From: Rhizobiaceae bacterium
GTDB taxonomy: Bacteria > Pseudomonadota > Alphaproteobacteria > Rhizobiales > Rhizobiaceae
DNA: 32,302 nucleotides
Direction: 5' to 3'
NCBI GenBank assembly: GCA_905339215.1
Contig: CAJPFN010000087.1
Span: 1-32,302, forward strand
The notes under the pieces: generated by a model
Seen by the model: only the letters and a program-made list of their open reading frames with translations
Database searches by the model: none
Told to the model about the DNA's origin: nothing
In this document: one piece after another, positions 1-8,713 of the stretch
Layout: each line of letters begins with the position of its first letter
Numbering within the stretch: the first letter of the stretch is position 1
Program-made: the position numbers and the translations under genes

Positions 1-110
1 AGGGCGCCAAGCATACGGTGATCTTCGAGGCGAACAGGCCGATGCTCAGCCATCCGGACAAGATCTATCCGGGCCAGGTCCTGCGCATCCCCGAACTCGA
101 ACAGGCCTGA
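1..110 (+). CDS. LysM domain protein, C-terminal end only (partial)
   Basis: The window opens inside a reading frame (first full codon at base 3) that encodes 35 residues and stops with TGA at 108-110. The tail reads [20 protein letters not shown] followed by GQVLRIPEL, which is the second half of a LysM peptidoglycan-binding repeat: an I/V-x-x-A-N segment, a DP/PD-K-I-x-P-G-Q turn and a final L-x-I-P strand. LysM modules bind N-acetylglucosamine-containing glycans in the cell wall. Ending the protein on a LysM module is typical of cell-envelope proteins in this order. The rest of the protein, including any signal peptide, is outside the window, so its overall function cannot be stated. It converges on the gene at 118. 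Confidence 0.8.
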   Translation, partial: GAKHTVIFEANRPMLSHPDKIYPGQVLRIPELEQA

Positions 111-117
111 CGGCCGC

Positions 118-1344
118 TTATCCCGAAGCGGCCGCCTTGGAAATATCCGCGTCGCGGCTGAATGCGCGCGGCTGACCCTTTCGGTTGGCCGCCGCCGCTT
201 CGGCGAGCGCCAGCGCGTAGACGGCGAGAAGAACGACCGGCGCCGGCGGAAAGCCAACGTTGCCGAGCGGTATCATCAGCACGGGAAGGAGCATGGCGAC
301 CGCGAGCAGGGCGGCACGGACCCTTGCGCTTGACCCGTCGGGTCCGTCCGTCGCGAGCAACGCCAAAGCAGCGACCAACATGCCCAGGTCATAGCTCAGC
401 GCATAAGGCGTGACGATGAAGGTGGCGAGCAGAAACAGTACCGTCCTGGTTCGGTCGTCAGCGACGCGGAAGAAGGCGACGATCGTCGCCAGCGCCACCG
501 GCACTGCGACCAGTAGATGCAGCGGCAGCGCGATATCCGCTCCGAATTGCCAGCTGCGCAAGGCGCCGAAGGGGGACGGCATCATGGCGAGGAACGTGCC
601 CTCCAGCGCGCGCATGACCAGCGCCTGGTAGGGCACGACCTCGTCGAGATAGCCCTTCCAGGCCTCAACGCCGAAGATGGCGGCGGAGGCGCCGACAAGC
701 GCAACGGTCGTCAGCGCCGCGCTTGCGATCATCGACCAGCGCCGCTCGGCGATCAGCAGGAACGGAAACAGGAGGCCAAGCTGCGGCTTCACGGTCAGTA
801 CGCCGAGCAGGACGCCTGCGAGCACGGGTCTCCTTTCGCGCAGCGCCAGCGCGCTGAGGCCGAGCGCCGCGCTGAAATAGCCATTCTGCGCGGCCCAGAA
901 ATTGTGCGCGATGAAAGGGCCGGCGGCGACCCAGACCATCGGCCCTGCCTCGCGGGCGAAGTTGCGCAGGGCGAGCAGGAAAAGCGCGCCGGTCGCCGCC
1001 AGGAAGACGCCCATGGCGACTTCGTAGGTAAAGAAGCCGAGCGGCCAGACCAGGAGGAGGTAGTGCGGCGGGTAACTCCAATTGTGCCACGGAAAGCCGG
1101 CGCCGAACGCTTCCGTCAAATGCGCGAAATAGACGGGGTGCGGGCCAAAAAGGTCCATGACGCGGCCCTCGCGGACCAGGTGCCCGGCCATCCAGTAGTT
1201 GACGAAGTCCTTGTTGGCGATGCCGGCGGGGATGGCGGGGTCGACGAGAGCCCGGGCAAGTGCCCCGACGTGGACGGCAAGCAGCGCCGTCGCCACGATG
1301 GCCACGACGCGGTAGGGAGGGGCGAGTTCGGAGAAGAACCGCAT
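118..1344 (-). CDS. GT87 (DUF2029) family polyprenol-phosphate-dependent glycosyltransferase-like membrane protein
   Basis: This 408-residue polytopic inner-membrane protein has about ten hydrophobic segments, the first at roughly residues 13-33 and others near 95-127, 175-200, 205-225, 275-295 and 300-390. Family 87 marks visible are the N-terminal DFVNYWMAGHLVREG stretch (acidic D46 at the start of a periplasmic loop, as in GT-C enzymes) and the TVKPQLG motif near residue 184. GT87 proteins such as mycobacterial PimE use a polyprenyl-phosphate sugar as donor on the periplasmic side; the acceptor here cannot be deduced. The ATG lies 79 bp downstream of coaA on the same strand, so cotranscription is possible but not tight. 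Family assignment is confident, substrate unknown. Confidence 0.8.
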   Translation of the reverse strand: MRFFSELAPPYRVVAIVATALLAVHVGALARALVDPAIPAGIANKDFVNYWMAGHLVREGRVMDLFGPHPVYFAHLTEAFGAGFPWHNWSYPPHYLLLVWPLGFFTYEVAMGVFLAATGALFLLALRNFAREAGPMVWVAAGPFIAHNFWAAQNGYFSAALGLSALALRERRPVLAGVLLGVLTVKPQLGLLFPFLLIAERRWSMIASAALTTVALVGASAAIFGVEAWKGYLDEVVPYQALVMRALEGTFLAMMPSPFGALRSWQFGADIALPLHLLVAVPVALATIVAFFRVADDRTRTVLFLLATFIVTPYALSYDLGMLVAALALLATDGPDGSSARVRAALLAVAMLLPVLMIPLGNVGFPPAPVVLLAVYALALAEAAAANRKGQPRAFSRDADISKAAASG

Positions 1345-1423
1345 CGATACCTACGTTGCTTTTTCGTGCGGCAATCCTCGCAGGATCGGATTAAGGAAGC
1401 GAAAATACCGGCGGCCTCGGCAA

Positions 1424-2389
1424 CTACAGCTTCCTCAGTGCGACTTCCTCGACGAGGTGATCGGCGCCCTTCTTGAGGATGAGGTCGGCGCGCGGACGCG
1501 TCGGCAGGATGTTCTCGCGCAGGTTCTTCAGGTTGATGTTGTGCCAAAGACCCTCGGCGATGGCACGGGCGGCATCTTCCGACAGTTGCGAGTAGCGGTG
1601 GAAGAAGGAGTCCGGATTACGGAACGCCGTCTCGCGCAAGCGCATGAAGCGCGTGATGTACCAGCTGTGGATCTGCTCCTCCTCGGCGTCGATGTAGATC
1701 GAGAAGTCGAAGAAGTCGGAGACGAACGGCACGAACTTGCCGTCCTTAGGCAGCTCGCGCGGCTGCAGAACGTTGAGCCCCTCGAAGATCAGGATGTCCG
1801 GCCTATCGATGGTGACGTACTCGCCGGGTACGACGTCGTAGGTCAGGTGCGAATAGACCGGCGCGCGCACGTTGGGCTGGCCGGACTTGATCGCCGAGAG
1901 GAAGCGCAGGAGCGCGCCGACGTCATAGCTGTCGGGAAAGCCCTTGCGCTCCATCAGATTGTCGCGTCGCAGGATCTCGTTGGGATGGAGGAAGCCGTCG
2001 GTGGTGACGAGGTCGACCTTCGGGCTCGACGGCCAGCGGGCGAGCAGTTCCTTCAGGATACGCGCAGTCGTCGACTTGCCGACGGCGACAGAGCCGGCCA
2101 TGCCGATGATGAAGGGCGTCTTGATGGCGTCGTTGGCATTGAAGAACAGTTTGCGCTGGCTGAACAGCAGCTGGCTCGCCTCGACATGGGCGGACAGAAG
2201 CCGCGACATCGACAGATAGATGCGTCGCACCTCGTCGAGGTCGATGGGCTCGTAGAGCGAGGAGAGCCGGTGCACCTCGTCTGCCGTAAGGGTCAGCGGC
2301 GTATCGGCCCGGAAGGCGGCCCATTCCTGCGCCGAAAAGAAGCGATAGGGCGAATATTTTCCGACGTCGGTCAGCTGGTCCATCGACAC
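1424..2389 (-). CDS. coaA: Pantothenate kinase (type I)
   Basis: CoaA phosphorylates pantothenate with ATP, the first and controlling step of coenzyme A synthesis, in the cytoplasm. The 321-residue product has the normal length for type I enzymes. The Walker A loop GSVAVGKS lies at residues 99-106, followed by the family signatures [22 protein letters not shown] and the Walker B-like [12 protein letters not shown]. The GTG at 2389 is preferred because an AGAAGG-type ribosome site lies about five bases upstream; an in-frame ATG at 2383 is the alternative. It follows hisE by 12 bp and probably ends the histidine operon, an arrangement I recognise from rhizobia. CoaE, the last enzyme of the same pathway, is also in this window at 14497. 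Confidence 0.95.
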   Translation of the reverse strand: MSMDQLTDVGKYSPYRFFSAQEWAAFRADTPLTLTADEVHRLSSLYEPIDLDEVRRIYLSMSRLLSAHVEASQLLFSQRKLFFNANDAIKTPFIIGMAGSVAVGKSTTARILKELLARWPSSPKVDLVTTDGFLHPNEILRRDNLMERKGFPDSYDVGALLRFLSAIKSGQPNVRAPVYSHLTYDVVPGEYVTIDRPDILIFEGLNVLQPRELPKDGKFVPFVSDFFDFSIYIDAEEEQIHSWYITRFMRLRETAFRNPDSFFHRYSQLSEDAARAIAEGLWHNINLKNLRENILPTRPRADLILKKGADHLVEEVALRKL

Positions 2390-2401
2390 CGCGCCCTTCT
2401 T

Positions 2402-2728
2402 TCAGCCCCCACCGCCGCGCGCGGCCTTCTCGGCGATTCCCGACTGCCCCGTCCGCCGCTCGAGTTCCGCGAGAACGTCGGATAGCGGAACGCCGGCTAC
2501 GGCAAGAACGACGAGCCAGTGATAGAGCAGGTCGGCACTCTCGGAAACGAGTGCGCCGCGGTCGCTTCGGATCGCGGCGATCACCGTCTCGACTGCCTCC
2601 TCGCCAAGCTTTTTCGCCGCCCGGTCCATGCCGGCGGAAAACAGTTTCGCCGTCCACGAGCCCTGGTCGCCGGACCGCGCGCGTTGGGCGATGATCGCTT
2701 CGAGATCGGACAGCTGGAAGGCGCTCAT
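2402..2728 (-). CDS. hisE: Phosphoribosyl-ATP pyrophosphatase
   Basis: HisE hydrolyses phosphoribosyl-ATP to phosphoribosyl-AMP and pyrophosphate, the second step of histidine synthesis. The 108-residue protein is the stand-alone form, as is usual in alphaproteobacteria, and is not fused to HisI. The MazG-like helical metal site is visible in [14 protein letters not shown] and in [13 protein letters not shown], which carry the acidic residues expected to bind magnesium. The C-terminus is a short glycine run. It starts 9 bp after hisF and sits 12 bp before coaA on the same strand. Confidence 0.95.
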   Translation of the reverse strand: MSAFQLSDLEAIIAQRARSGDQGSWTAKLFSAGMDRAAKKLGEEAVETVIAAIRSDRGALVSESADLLYHWLVVLAVAGVPLSDVLAELERRTGQSGIAEKAARGGGG

Positions 2729-2737
2729 ACGGCGGCT

Positions 2738-3532
2738 TTAGGACGTTCGCGGCATGGTGTCGAGTCGCATCGGCAGGCCGGCCCGAGCCATATGGTCCTT
2801 GGCCTCGCCTATCGAGTAAGTGCCGAAGTGGAAGATCGAGGCGGCGAGTACGGCCGTGGCGTGGCCGTCGCGGATTCCCGCTACCAGATGATCGAGCGTG
2901 CCCACCCCGCCCGAGGCGATGACGGGCGCGCGCACCGCGTCGGCGACCGCCCGCGTAAGGGCGATGTCGTAGCCCGCCTTGGTTCCGTCGCGGTCCATCG
3001 AGGTGAGCAGAATCTCGCCGGCACCGAGGTCGACCACCTTTCGCGCGAACGTGATGGCGTCGATGCCGGTCTTCTCGCGGCCGCCATGGGTGAAGATTTC
3101 CCAGCGATCCGCCTCGCCCTGCCCCGACACCTTCTTGGCGTCTATGGCGACGACGATGCACTGGTTTCCGAACTTGTCGGCCGCCTCGGCGACGAAGGAC
3201 GGATTCTTCACCGCCGCCGTATTGATCGACACCTTGTCGGCGCCTGCAAGCAGCAGCTTCCTGATGTCGGCGATGGTGCGCACGCCGCCGCCCACCGTCA
3301 GCGGCATGAAGCACTGTTCGGCGGTACGCGCGACGACGTCGAAGATCGTGTCGCGGTCTTCGTGGCTGGCGGTGATGTCGAGGAAGCACAGTTCATCTGC
3401 ACCGGCGTCGTCATAGGCCTTCGCCGCCTCGACCGGATCGCCGGCGTCGACCAGGTCGACGAAGTTGACACCCTTGACGACTCGGCCGTCCTTGACGTCG
3501 AGGCAGGGGATGACGCGGGACTTGAGAGTCAT
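2738..3532 (-). CDS. hisF: Imidazole glycerol phosphate synthase, cyclase subunit
   Basis: HisF is the (beta/alpha)8-barrel half of IGP synthase. It takes ammonia from HisH and converts PRFAR to imidazole glycerol phosphate and AICAR. The 264 residues begin with [16 protein letters not shown], which contains the catalytic aspartate near residue 12, and the second catalytic aspartate lies in VVAIDAKK. Phosphate-binding glycine loops are TVGGGVRT and [12 protein letters not shown]. The ATG overlaps the hisA stop by four bases (ATGA), indicating translational coupling. Its partner HisH is encoded in the same operon. HisA, also a half-barrel duplication, is the immediate neighbour. Confidence 0.97.
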   Translation of the reverse strand: MTLKSRVIPCLDVKDGRVVKGVNFVDLVDAGDPVEAAKAYDDAGADELCFLDITASHEDRDTIFDVVARTAEQCFMPLTVGGGVRTIADIRKLLLAGADKVSINTAAVKNPSFVAEAADKFGNQCIVVAIDAKKVSGQGEADRWEIFTHGGREKTGIDAITFARKVVDLGAGEILLTSMDRDGTKAGYDIALTRAVADAVRAPVIASGGVGTLDHLVAGIRDGHATAVLAASIFHFGTYSIGEAKDHMARAGLPMRLDTMPRTS

Positions 3533-4293
3533 TGCCGTTCCTCGAACATGGCCGGTGCAGGTTTATAAGTCCCGCGCAGAATCGCCAGCGCCTCGGCCGG
3601 ATCGATGCGGCCGTCGTAGAGGGCGCGGCCGGAGATGGCGCCTTCGAGCTTGCTGGCGTCAGGCATGGTCATGCGCACGATGTCGGCAAGCGAGGCGAGC
3701 CCTCCCGAGGCGATCACCGGGATCGACACCGCGTCCGCCATCTCGATCGTCGCTTCCCAATTGATGCCGGCGAGCACGCCGTCGCGATCGATGTCGGTGT
3801 AGATAATCGCCGCGACCCCGGCACCCTCGAACTTCCGCGCCAACTCGACGGCGCCGAGCGTCGACGCCTCCGCCCAGCCTTCGACCGCGACCTTGCCGCC
3901 GCGCGCGTCGATGCCGACCGCGATCCTGCCCGGAAACAGCCGGCACGCCTCCCTGACGAGGTCGGGGTTCTTCACCGCGACCGTGCCGAGGATGACGCGC
4001 GCCAGCCCCTTCGTTAGCCATGCCTCGATATGGGCAATACTGCGGATGCCGCCGCCGAGCTGCACCGGGTTCTTCGTCGCCTTCAGGATCGCCTCGACCG
4101 CGGCGCCGTTGATGCTCTCGCCCTCGAAGGCTCCGTTCAGGTCGACGACGTGCAGCCACTCGAAGCCCTGGTCTTCGAAGGCCTTCGCCTGCGCCGCCGG
4201 ATCCTCGTTGTAGACGGTCGCGCTCGACATCGCGCCGAGCTTGAGGCGCACGCACTGGCCGCCCTTGAGGTCGATGGCGGGGAAGAGAATCAC
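3529..4293 (-). CDS. hisA: ProFAR isomerase (phosphoribosylformimino-AICAR-P isomerase)
   Basis: HisA carries out the Amadori rearrangement of ProFAR to PRFAR, the substrate of HisF/HisH. From the chosen GTG at 4293 the protein is 254 residues and starts [20 protein letters not shown], the exact family N-terminus with catalytic aspartate 8. The second catalytic aspartate is in [10 protein letters not shown]. Phosphate loops are QLGGGIRS and [10 protein letters not shown] second GTG nine bases upstream (4302) would add three residues. The chosen start overlaps the hisH stop in a GTGA junction, like the ATGA junction with hisF downstream, so coupled translation is likely. Confidence 0.95.
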   Translation of the reverse strand: MILFPAIDLKGGQCVRLKLGAMSSATVYNEDPAAQAKAFEDQGFEWLHVVDLNGAFEGESINGAAVEAILKATKNPVQLGGGIRSIAHIEAWLTKGLARVILGTVAVKNPDLVREACRLFPGRIAVGIDARGGKVAVEGWAEASTLGAVELARKFEGAGVAAIIYTDIDRDGVLAGINWEATIEMADAVSIPVIASGGLASLADIVRMTMPDASKLEGAISGRALYDGRIDPAEALAILRGTYKPAPAMFEERQ

Positions 4294-4940
4294 GGCTTCC
4301 ACCTCAGGAAATTGGCGATGAGAGCCAGGCCAAGTGCCTGGCTCTTTTCGGGATGGAACTGTGTGCCGGCAACGTTGCCTCGTGCGACCGCCGCGGTCAC
4401 CGGACCGCCATAGTCAGTCACGGCCAGCACGTCCTCCGGCTTCGCCGCGGCGAGGTGATAGGAATGGACGAAATAGGCGTGCAGGCCATCTTCGCCGGTG
4501 GCGATGCCGGAAAACAGCGGGTGGTCGCGCCTGAGCTCGATCGTGTTCCAGCCGATCTGCGGGACCTTCAGCGTCGGGTCAGACGGCTCGATCTCCTTGA
4601 CGTCGCCGGCAATCCATCCGAAGCCGCGCGTGATCGTTTTTTCCAGGCCCCGCTCCGACATGAGCTGCATGCCGACGCAGATGCCGAGGAAGGGCCGACC
4701 TTTCTGCGTCGCGACCTCCTCGACTGCTTCCCACATGCCTTCGACGGCGTGCAGGCCCGCGGCGCAAGCAGCATAGGCGCCGACGCCGGGGAGGACGATG
4801 CGATCGGCCGTGCGCACCCGCTCGGCGTCCGCCGTCAGGTCGATCTCGGCAGCGATACCGGATTCGCGGGAGGCGCGCTCGAACGCCTTCGTCGCCGAGC
4901 GAAGGTTGCCCGAGCCATAGTCGATGATCGCGACCCGCAT
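4290..4940 (-). CDS. hisH: Imidazole glycerol phosphate synthase, glutaminase subunit
   Basis: HisH is the class I glutamine amidotransferase that releases ammonia from glutamine and channels it into HisF. The ATG at 4940 gives 216 residues beginning [15 protein letters not shown], the standard family start. The nucleophile cysteine is in [10 protein letters not shown], the oxyanion glycines are in IVLPGVGAY, and the histidine and glutamate of the triad are in [10 protein letters not shown]. The frame stays open far upstream without family similarity, so the longer reading is rejected. It starts one base after the stop of the small DUF2628 gene and overlaps hisA. Confidence 0.96.
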   Translation of the reverse strand: MRVAIIDYGSGNLRSATKAFERASRESGIAAEIDLTADAERVRTADRIVLPGVGAYAACAAGLHAVEGMWEAVEEVATQKGRPFLGICVGMQLMSERGLEKTITRGFGWIAGDVKEIEPSDPTLKVPQIGWNTIELRRDHPLFSGIATGEDGLHAYFVHSYHLAAAKPEDVLAVTDYGGPVTAAVARGNVAGTQFHPEKSQALGLALIANFLRWKP

Positions 4941-4941
4941 G

Positions 4942-5409
4942 TCAGCGCGTCCCCGGATAAGCGAGCAGGCCGAGCGCAGGTCCAGCCATCGCAGAACGAG
5001 CGGGCGACGGCGCCGCTGCCACTGGCACGACCGCAGTGGTGCCGACCGGCCGCAATCCCGCAAAGTAGCGTACTTCGGCGTCGCCGAGTGAATCCGCCTC
5101 GACCACGCCACGGTCGACGAAGCCCCGTCGGCGCATCGCCGCGAGCCGCAGCGCCGAACCTTCAAGGCCGACATAGATCGAGACCAGAATAGACAGCAGC
5201 GGCGCAAGGACGGCGAAAGGAATGCCCGAATTCTCCGCAGCCGCGAGAAGGAGTGCCGCACCGATTGCCAGCGCGCCTTCGATCCACAGCCGGTGCCACA
5301 ACAACCAGAGGAAGGGCAGGAGGAACCCGATCACGGTGAACCCGTCGCGGACGAATACCGCGCGGTCACGGCCCGCATCCGGTCGTTCCATGACGACATA
5401 GACGGCCAT
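4942..5409 (-). CDS. DUF2628-type small membrane protein inside the histidine operon
   Basis: This 155-residue protein starts [19 protein letters not shown] at an ATG one base after the hisB stop and ends one base before the hisH start, so it is certainly part of the operon. The N-terminal 25 residues are soluble. Then come hydrophobic segments at about residues 25-45 ([15 protein letters not shown]), 46-60 and 62-85, followed by a basic AAMRRRGF turn and an Ala/Pro-rich tail. The N-terminal block before the first membrane segment and the [14 protein letters not shown] segment match what I know of DUF2628 proteins. Its function is not known and nothing in the sequence suggests a histidine-pathway reaction. 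I recall the same placement in other rhizobia, which argues against a recent insertion. Confidence 0.8.
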   Translation of the reverse strand: MAVYVVMERPDAGRDRAVFVRDGFTVIGFLLPFLWLLWHRLWIEGALAIGAALLLAAAENSGIPFAVLAPLLSILVSIYVGLEGSALRLAAMRRRGFVDRGVVEADSLGDAEVRYFAGLRPVGTTAVVPVAAAPSPARSAMAGPALGLLAYPGTR

Positions 5410-5410
5410 C

Positions 5411-6016
5411 TCAGCCTCCCAGCGTGCCCTTGGTCGACGGGATCGCGCCCGCCTGCCGCGGGTCCGCCTCGATTGCCGCGCGCATTGCGCGGGCGACCGC
5501 CTTGAAGCAGGTTTCCGCAATGTGGTGGTTGTTGGCGCCGTAGTGGTTGCGCACGTGCAGCGTGATCCCCGCGTTCTGCGCCAGCGCCTGGAAGAACTCG
5601 CGCACGAGCTCGGTGTCGAAAGCGCCGATCTTCGCCGCCGAGAACGTCACGTTCCAGACAAGGAACGGCCGGCCGGAGACGTCGACGGCTGCCGAGGTCA
5701 GCGTCTCGTCCATGGCGAGGTCGATCGAGGCATAGCGGCAGATGCCGCGCCGTTCGCCCAATGCCTTGGAGATCGCCTGGCCGAGCGCAATACCGGTGTC
5801 CTCGACGGTGTGGTGATCGTCGATGTGGAGGTCGCCCTTGGCCTTGGCGACGACGTCGATCAGCGAATGGCGGGAAAGCTGCTCCAGCATGTGGTCGAAG
5901 AAGCCGACGCCGGTGGCGACGTCGAAGCGCCCGGTGCCGTCGAGATCGACGGTGACAGAAATCTCCGTCTCCTTGGTGCTGCGGCTCACCGCCGCCACGC
6001 GACTGGACGATGCCAT
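5411..6016 (-). CDS. hisB: Imidazoleglycerol-phosphate dehydratase
   Basis: HisB removes water from imidazole glycerol phosphate to give imidazole acetol phosphate, a manganese-dependent step. The 201-residue product is the monofunctional form, without the histidinol phosphatase domain of enterobacteria. Metal-binding signatures are [34 protein letters not shown] and [17 protein letters not shown]. The ATG at 6016 gives the short N-terminus [12 protein letters not shown] typical of the family; the frame is open further upstream but would run into the divergent hslV region. It is the first gene of the his operon in this window. hisG, hisD, hisC and hisI are not here. Confidence 0.95.
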   Translation of the reverse strand: MASSSRVAAVSRSTKETEISVTVDLDGTGRFDVATGVGFFDHMLEQLSRHSLIDVVAKAKGDLHIDDHHTVEDTGIALGQAISKALGERRGICRYASIDLAMDETLTSAAVDVSGRPFLVWNVTFSAAKIGAFDTELVREFFQALAQNAGITLHVRNHYGANNHHIAETCFKAVARAMRAAIEADPRQAGAIPSTKGTLGG

Positions 6017-6110
6017 GTCCGTTCTCCGATGCATTGCGCGAAATCGCCGCCTTCTAACAGCACGGGCCGGGGAATGCCAGTTCGTCGGCCGCGACGGCCG
6101 CCGCGGCAAT

Positions 6111-6138
6111 TTGCATTCGGCCGCCGGGTGCATACATA
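6111..6138 (+). promoter_or_regulatory. Possible hslV promoter in the hisB-hslV divergent gap
   Basis: The 183-bp gap between the divergent hisB and hslV starts must carry promoters for both. On the plus strand TTGCAT (6111-6116), 16 bases and TACATA (6133-6138) is the best -35/-10 pair I find. The -10 is weak. HslVU is often under the heat-shock sigma factor RpoH, but I do not see a convincing RpoH element. I could not pick a minus-strand promoter for hisB. Confidence 0.25.
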
Positions 6139-6199
6139 GGATCGCGAACAACTCGTGCCGCGCAGATTGCCCTTGGGATCGCGCCGATCGGAGAAATCG

Positions 6200-6748
6200 A
6201 TGTCGAACGAAATCATCATGCACGGCACGACAATCGTAACCGTGCGCAAGGGCGGCAAGGTCGTGATCGCCGGCGACGGCCAGGTCAGCCTCGGCCAGAC
6301 CGTCATGAAGGGCAACGCCCGCAAGGTGCGCCGAATCGGCAAGGGCAACGTGATCGCCGGTTTCGCCGGCGCCACCGCCGACGCCTTCACTCTCCTCGAG
6401 CGCCTGGAAACAAAGCTCGAACAATATCCCGACCAGCTGACGCGGGCTTGCGTCGAGCTTGCCAAAGACTGGCGCACCGACCGCTACCTGCGCCGCCTCG
6501 AGGCGATGATGCTGGTCGCCGACCGCAACGTGTCGCTGGCGCTCACCGGCACCGGCGACGTGCTCGAACCCGAGTTCGGCGTCATGGCAATCGGATCCGG
6601 CGGCAACTATGCGCTGGCCGCGGCGCGCGCCTTGATCGACACGGACAAGGATGCCGAGGACATCGCCCGGCGCGCCATGCAGATCGCGGCCGACATCTGC
6701 GTCTACACCAACCACAACGTCATCGTGGAAACGATCGATGCCGAGTGA
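6200..6748 (+). CDS. hslV: ATP-dependent protease proteolytic subunit HslV
   Basis: HslV is the threonine-protease ring of the HslUV (ClpQY) complex that degrades misfolded and regulatory proteins in the cytoplasm. From the ATG at 6200 (GGAG ribosome site six bases upstream) the product is 182 residues. The catalytic threonine of mature HslV is the first T of [20 protein letters not shown], here Thr10, so a nine-residue propeptide ending in MHG must be removed. [18 protein letters not shown] and [15 protein letters not shown] are conserved core segments. The end overlaps the following GNAT gene by 11 bp, and hslU comes right after that. Confidence 0.96.
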   Translation: MSNEIIMHGTTIVTVRKGGKVVIAGDGQVSLGQTVMKGNARKVRRIGKGNVIAGFAGATADAFTLLERLETKLEQYPDQLTRACVELAKDWRTDRYLRRLEAMMLVADRNVSLALTGTGDVLEPEFGVMAIGSGGNYALAAARALIDTDKDAEDIARRAMQIAADICVYTNHNVIVETIDAE

Positions 6749-7274
6749 GCCGCAGCCGATCGGCTTCGTCCCCGTCGGCGCAGAACACTATCCACTGCTT
6801 CGCGCATGGCTGGACCTGCCGCACATGCGGGAATGGTGGGGTGATACGGACGACGAACTCGGCGTCATCCGCGACATGGTCGAAGGCCGCGATACGACAC
6901 GGCCTTTCCTGATCGCGATCGGCGGAGAGCCGATCGGATACATCCAGGTCTGGTTCGTCGGCCATCACCAGAACGCGACGTGGATCAGCGATCACCCGTG
7001 GCTCGCCGAACTGCCGGCTGACGCTGTCGGCGTCGACATATCGATCGGCGATCCGGGGCGCCTGTCGAAGGGAATCGGATCGGCGGCGCTCGCCGCATTC
7101 ATCCAGCAGCTCCGCGAGGACGGCCACGAGACGATCATCATCGACCCGTTGATCCGCAACGAAAGGGCCGTACGCGCCTATACCAAGGTCGGTTTCCGCC
7201 CCATCCCGCATCTCCTTGGCCGCACGGGCGATACGCTCATCATGCAATTCGACAAAGAGAACACCGAACAATGA
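6738..7274 (+). CDS. GNAT-family N-acetyltransferase (AAC(6')-like) between hslV and hslU
   Basis: The 178-residue product is a GCN5-related acetyltransferase. Visible marks are the N-terminal [16 protein letters not shown], typical of the aminoglycoside 6'-acetyltransferase/Acetyltransf_8 branch, [10 protein letters not shown] (beta 4), the [20 protein letters not shown] acetyl-CoA loop (R/Q-x-x-G-x-G/A type) and the late [20 protein letters not shown]. The ATG at 6738 lies 11 bp inside hslV and the stop overlaps the hslU start (ATGA), so the three genes form one translationally coupled unit. The substrate is unknown. Resemblance to aminoglycoside acetyltransferases does not prove resistance; chromosomal relatives may act on other small molecules or protein N-termini. 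I recall the same hslV-GNAT-hslU order in other rhizobia. Confidence 0.85.
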   Translation: MPSEPQPIGFVPVGAEHYPLLRAWLDLPHMREWWGDTDDELGVIRDMVEGRDTTRPFLIAIGGEPIGYIQVWFVGHHQNATWISDHPWLAELPADAVGVDISIGDPGRLSKGIGSAALAAFIQQLREDGHETIIIDPLIRNERAVRAYTKVGFRPIPHLLGRTGDTLIMQFDKENTEQ

Positions 7275-8581
7275 CCACCTTTTCCCCCCGCGAGATCGTT
7301 TCCGAGCTCGACCGCTTCATCATCGGCCAGAAGGATGCCAAGCGCGCCGTCGCCGTCGCCCTGCGCAACCGCTGGCGTCGCCAGCAACTCGAGGGGGAGA
7401 TGCGCGAGGAGGTGATGCCAAAGAACATCCTGATGATCGGCCCGACCGGCGTCGGCAAGACGGAGATCTCCCGCCGGCTTGCGAAGCTGGCCGGCGCACC
7501 CTTCATCAAGGTCGAGGCGACCAAGTTCACCGAGGTCGGCTATGTCGGCCGCGACGTCGAGCAGATCGTGCGCGACCTCGTCGAGGTCGCCATCGGCCTG
7601 GTGCGTGAGAAGATGCGCGAAGACGTCAAGGCCCGCGCCCACATCAACGCCGAGGAGCGGGTCCTCGACGGGCTGGTCGGCAAGACGGCAAGCCCGGCGA
7701 CGCGCGATTCCTTCCGCCGCAAGCTGCGCGACGGCGAACTCGACGACAAGGAGATCGAAGTCGAGGTCGCCGACACCGGCACGGGCATGCCGGGTTTCGA
7801 GATTCCGGGCATGCCGGGCGGCAACATCGGCGTGCTCAACATCAACGACATGCTGTCGAAGGCGATGGGCGGCAAACGCACCAAGACCCGCAAGACCACC
7901 GTCAGGGAGTCCTACCCGATCCTGATCAACGACGAATCCGACAAGCTGCTCGACCAGGAGGAAGTGGTCCGCCGCGCACTCGAGTCGACCGAGAACGATG
8001 GCATCGTCTTCCTCGACGAGATCGACAAGATCGCCTCGCGCGAAGGCGGTATCGGCGCCGGCGTCAGCCGCGAAGGCGTGCAACGCGACCTCCTGCCGCT
8101 GGTCGAGGGAACGACGGTCGCGACGAAATACGGACCGGTGAAGACCGATCACATCTTGTTCATCGCGTCGGGCGCCTTCCATGTCGCAAAGCCGTCGGAC
8201 CTGCTGCCCGAACTCCAGGGCCGCCTGCCGATTCGCGTCGAGCTCCGACCTCTGGAGAAGGACGACTTCCGCCGCATCCTGACGGAGACCGAGGCGAGCC
8301 TTATCAAGCAGTACATCGCGCTTTTAGACACCGAGGGCGTGACGCTGGAATTCACCGACGACGCCATCGATTCGCTCGCCGGAATCGCGGTCGACCTCAA
8401 TTCGACGGTCGAAAACATCGGTGCGCGCCGCCTGCAAACGGTGATGGAACGCGTGCTCGACGAGATCTCCTTCGAGGCGCCGGATCGCAACGGAACGACG
8501 GTGACGATCGATTCCGACTACGTCCGCCGCCATGTCGGCGATCTCGCCAAGAACACAGATTTGTCGCGATTCATCCTTTAG
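7271..8581 (+). CDS. hslU: ATP-dependent protease ATPase subunit HslU
   Basis: HslU is the hexameric AAA+ unfoldase that feeds substrates to HslV. The 436-residue product starts [20 protein letters not shown]. Walker A is GPTGVGKT at residues 57-64, followed by the pore region [19 protein letters not shown], Walker [12 protein letters not shown], and the sensor and arginine-finger segments near [14 protein letters not shown]. It ends in DLSRFIL, the conserved tail that inserts between HslV subunits. The variable I domain lies at roughly 110-235. The start overlaps the GNAT gene stop in an ATGA junction. Confidence 0.98.
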   Translation: MTTFSPREIVSELDRFIIGQKDAKRAVAVALRNRWRRQQLEGEMREEVMPKNILMIGPTGVGKTEISRRLAKLAGAPFIKVEATKFTEVGYVGRDVEQIVRDLVEVAIGLVREKMREDVKARAHINAEERVLDGLVGKTASPATRDSFRRKLRDGELDDKEIEVEVADTGTGMPGFEIPGMPGGNIGVLNINDMLSKAMGGKRTKTRKTTVRESYPILINDESDKLLDQEEVVRRALESTENDGIVFLDEIDKIASREGGIGAGVSREGVQRDLLPLVEGTTVATKYGPVKTDHILFIASGAFHVAKPSDLLPELQGRLPIRVELRPLEKDDFRRILTETEASLIKQYIALLDTEGVTLEFTDDAIDSLAGIAVDLNSTVENIGARRLQTVMERVLDEISFEAPDRNGTTVTIDSDYVRRHVGDLAKNTDLSRFIL

Positions 8582-8713
8582 GAAGGACACGTCCCGGGGC
8601 GCTGGGGCACAGGTGGCGTCGGGCGGGGGCTGGCGATGCCGCCGGGTCCTCGACTGCCAGCATCGCGTTTCATATGGTGCGCGACCGGTCCCTGGTCCCC
8701 AAGGAAGTCCTGG

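Noticed and set aside
517-1476. Long open frame (319 codons) on the plus strand opposite the GT87 gene
   Set aside because: Its translation is rich in R, D, G and E with no recognisable domain, as expected for the antisense frame of a GC-rich gene; the minus-strand gene has clear family motifs.
1923-3389. 488-codon minus-strand frame crossing coaA, hisE and hisF
   Set aside because: It is in a different frame from three certain genes, and its Arg-rich translation is typical of a GC-rich shadow frame.
1457-3568. Long plus-strand frames opposite coaA, hisE and hisF
   Set aside because: They mirror well-identified genes on the other strand and show no family similarity.
8633-8666. 7-bp inverted repeat (GCGATGC/GCATCGC) after hslU, considered as terminator
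   Set aside because: The 20-base loop and short stem with only three T bases after it make it too weak to call as a separate feature.
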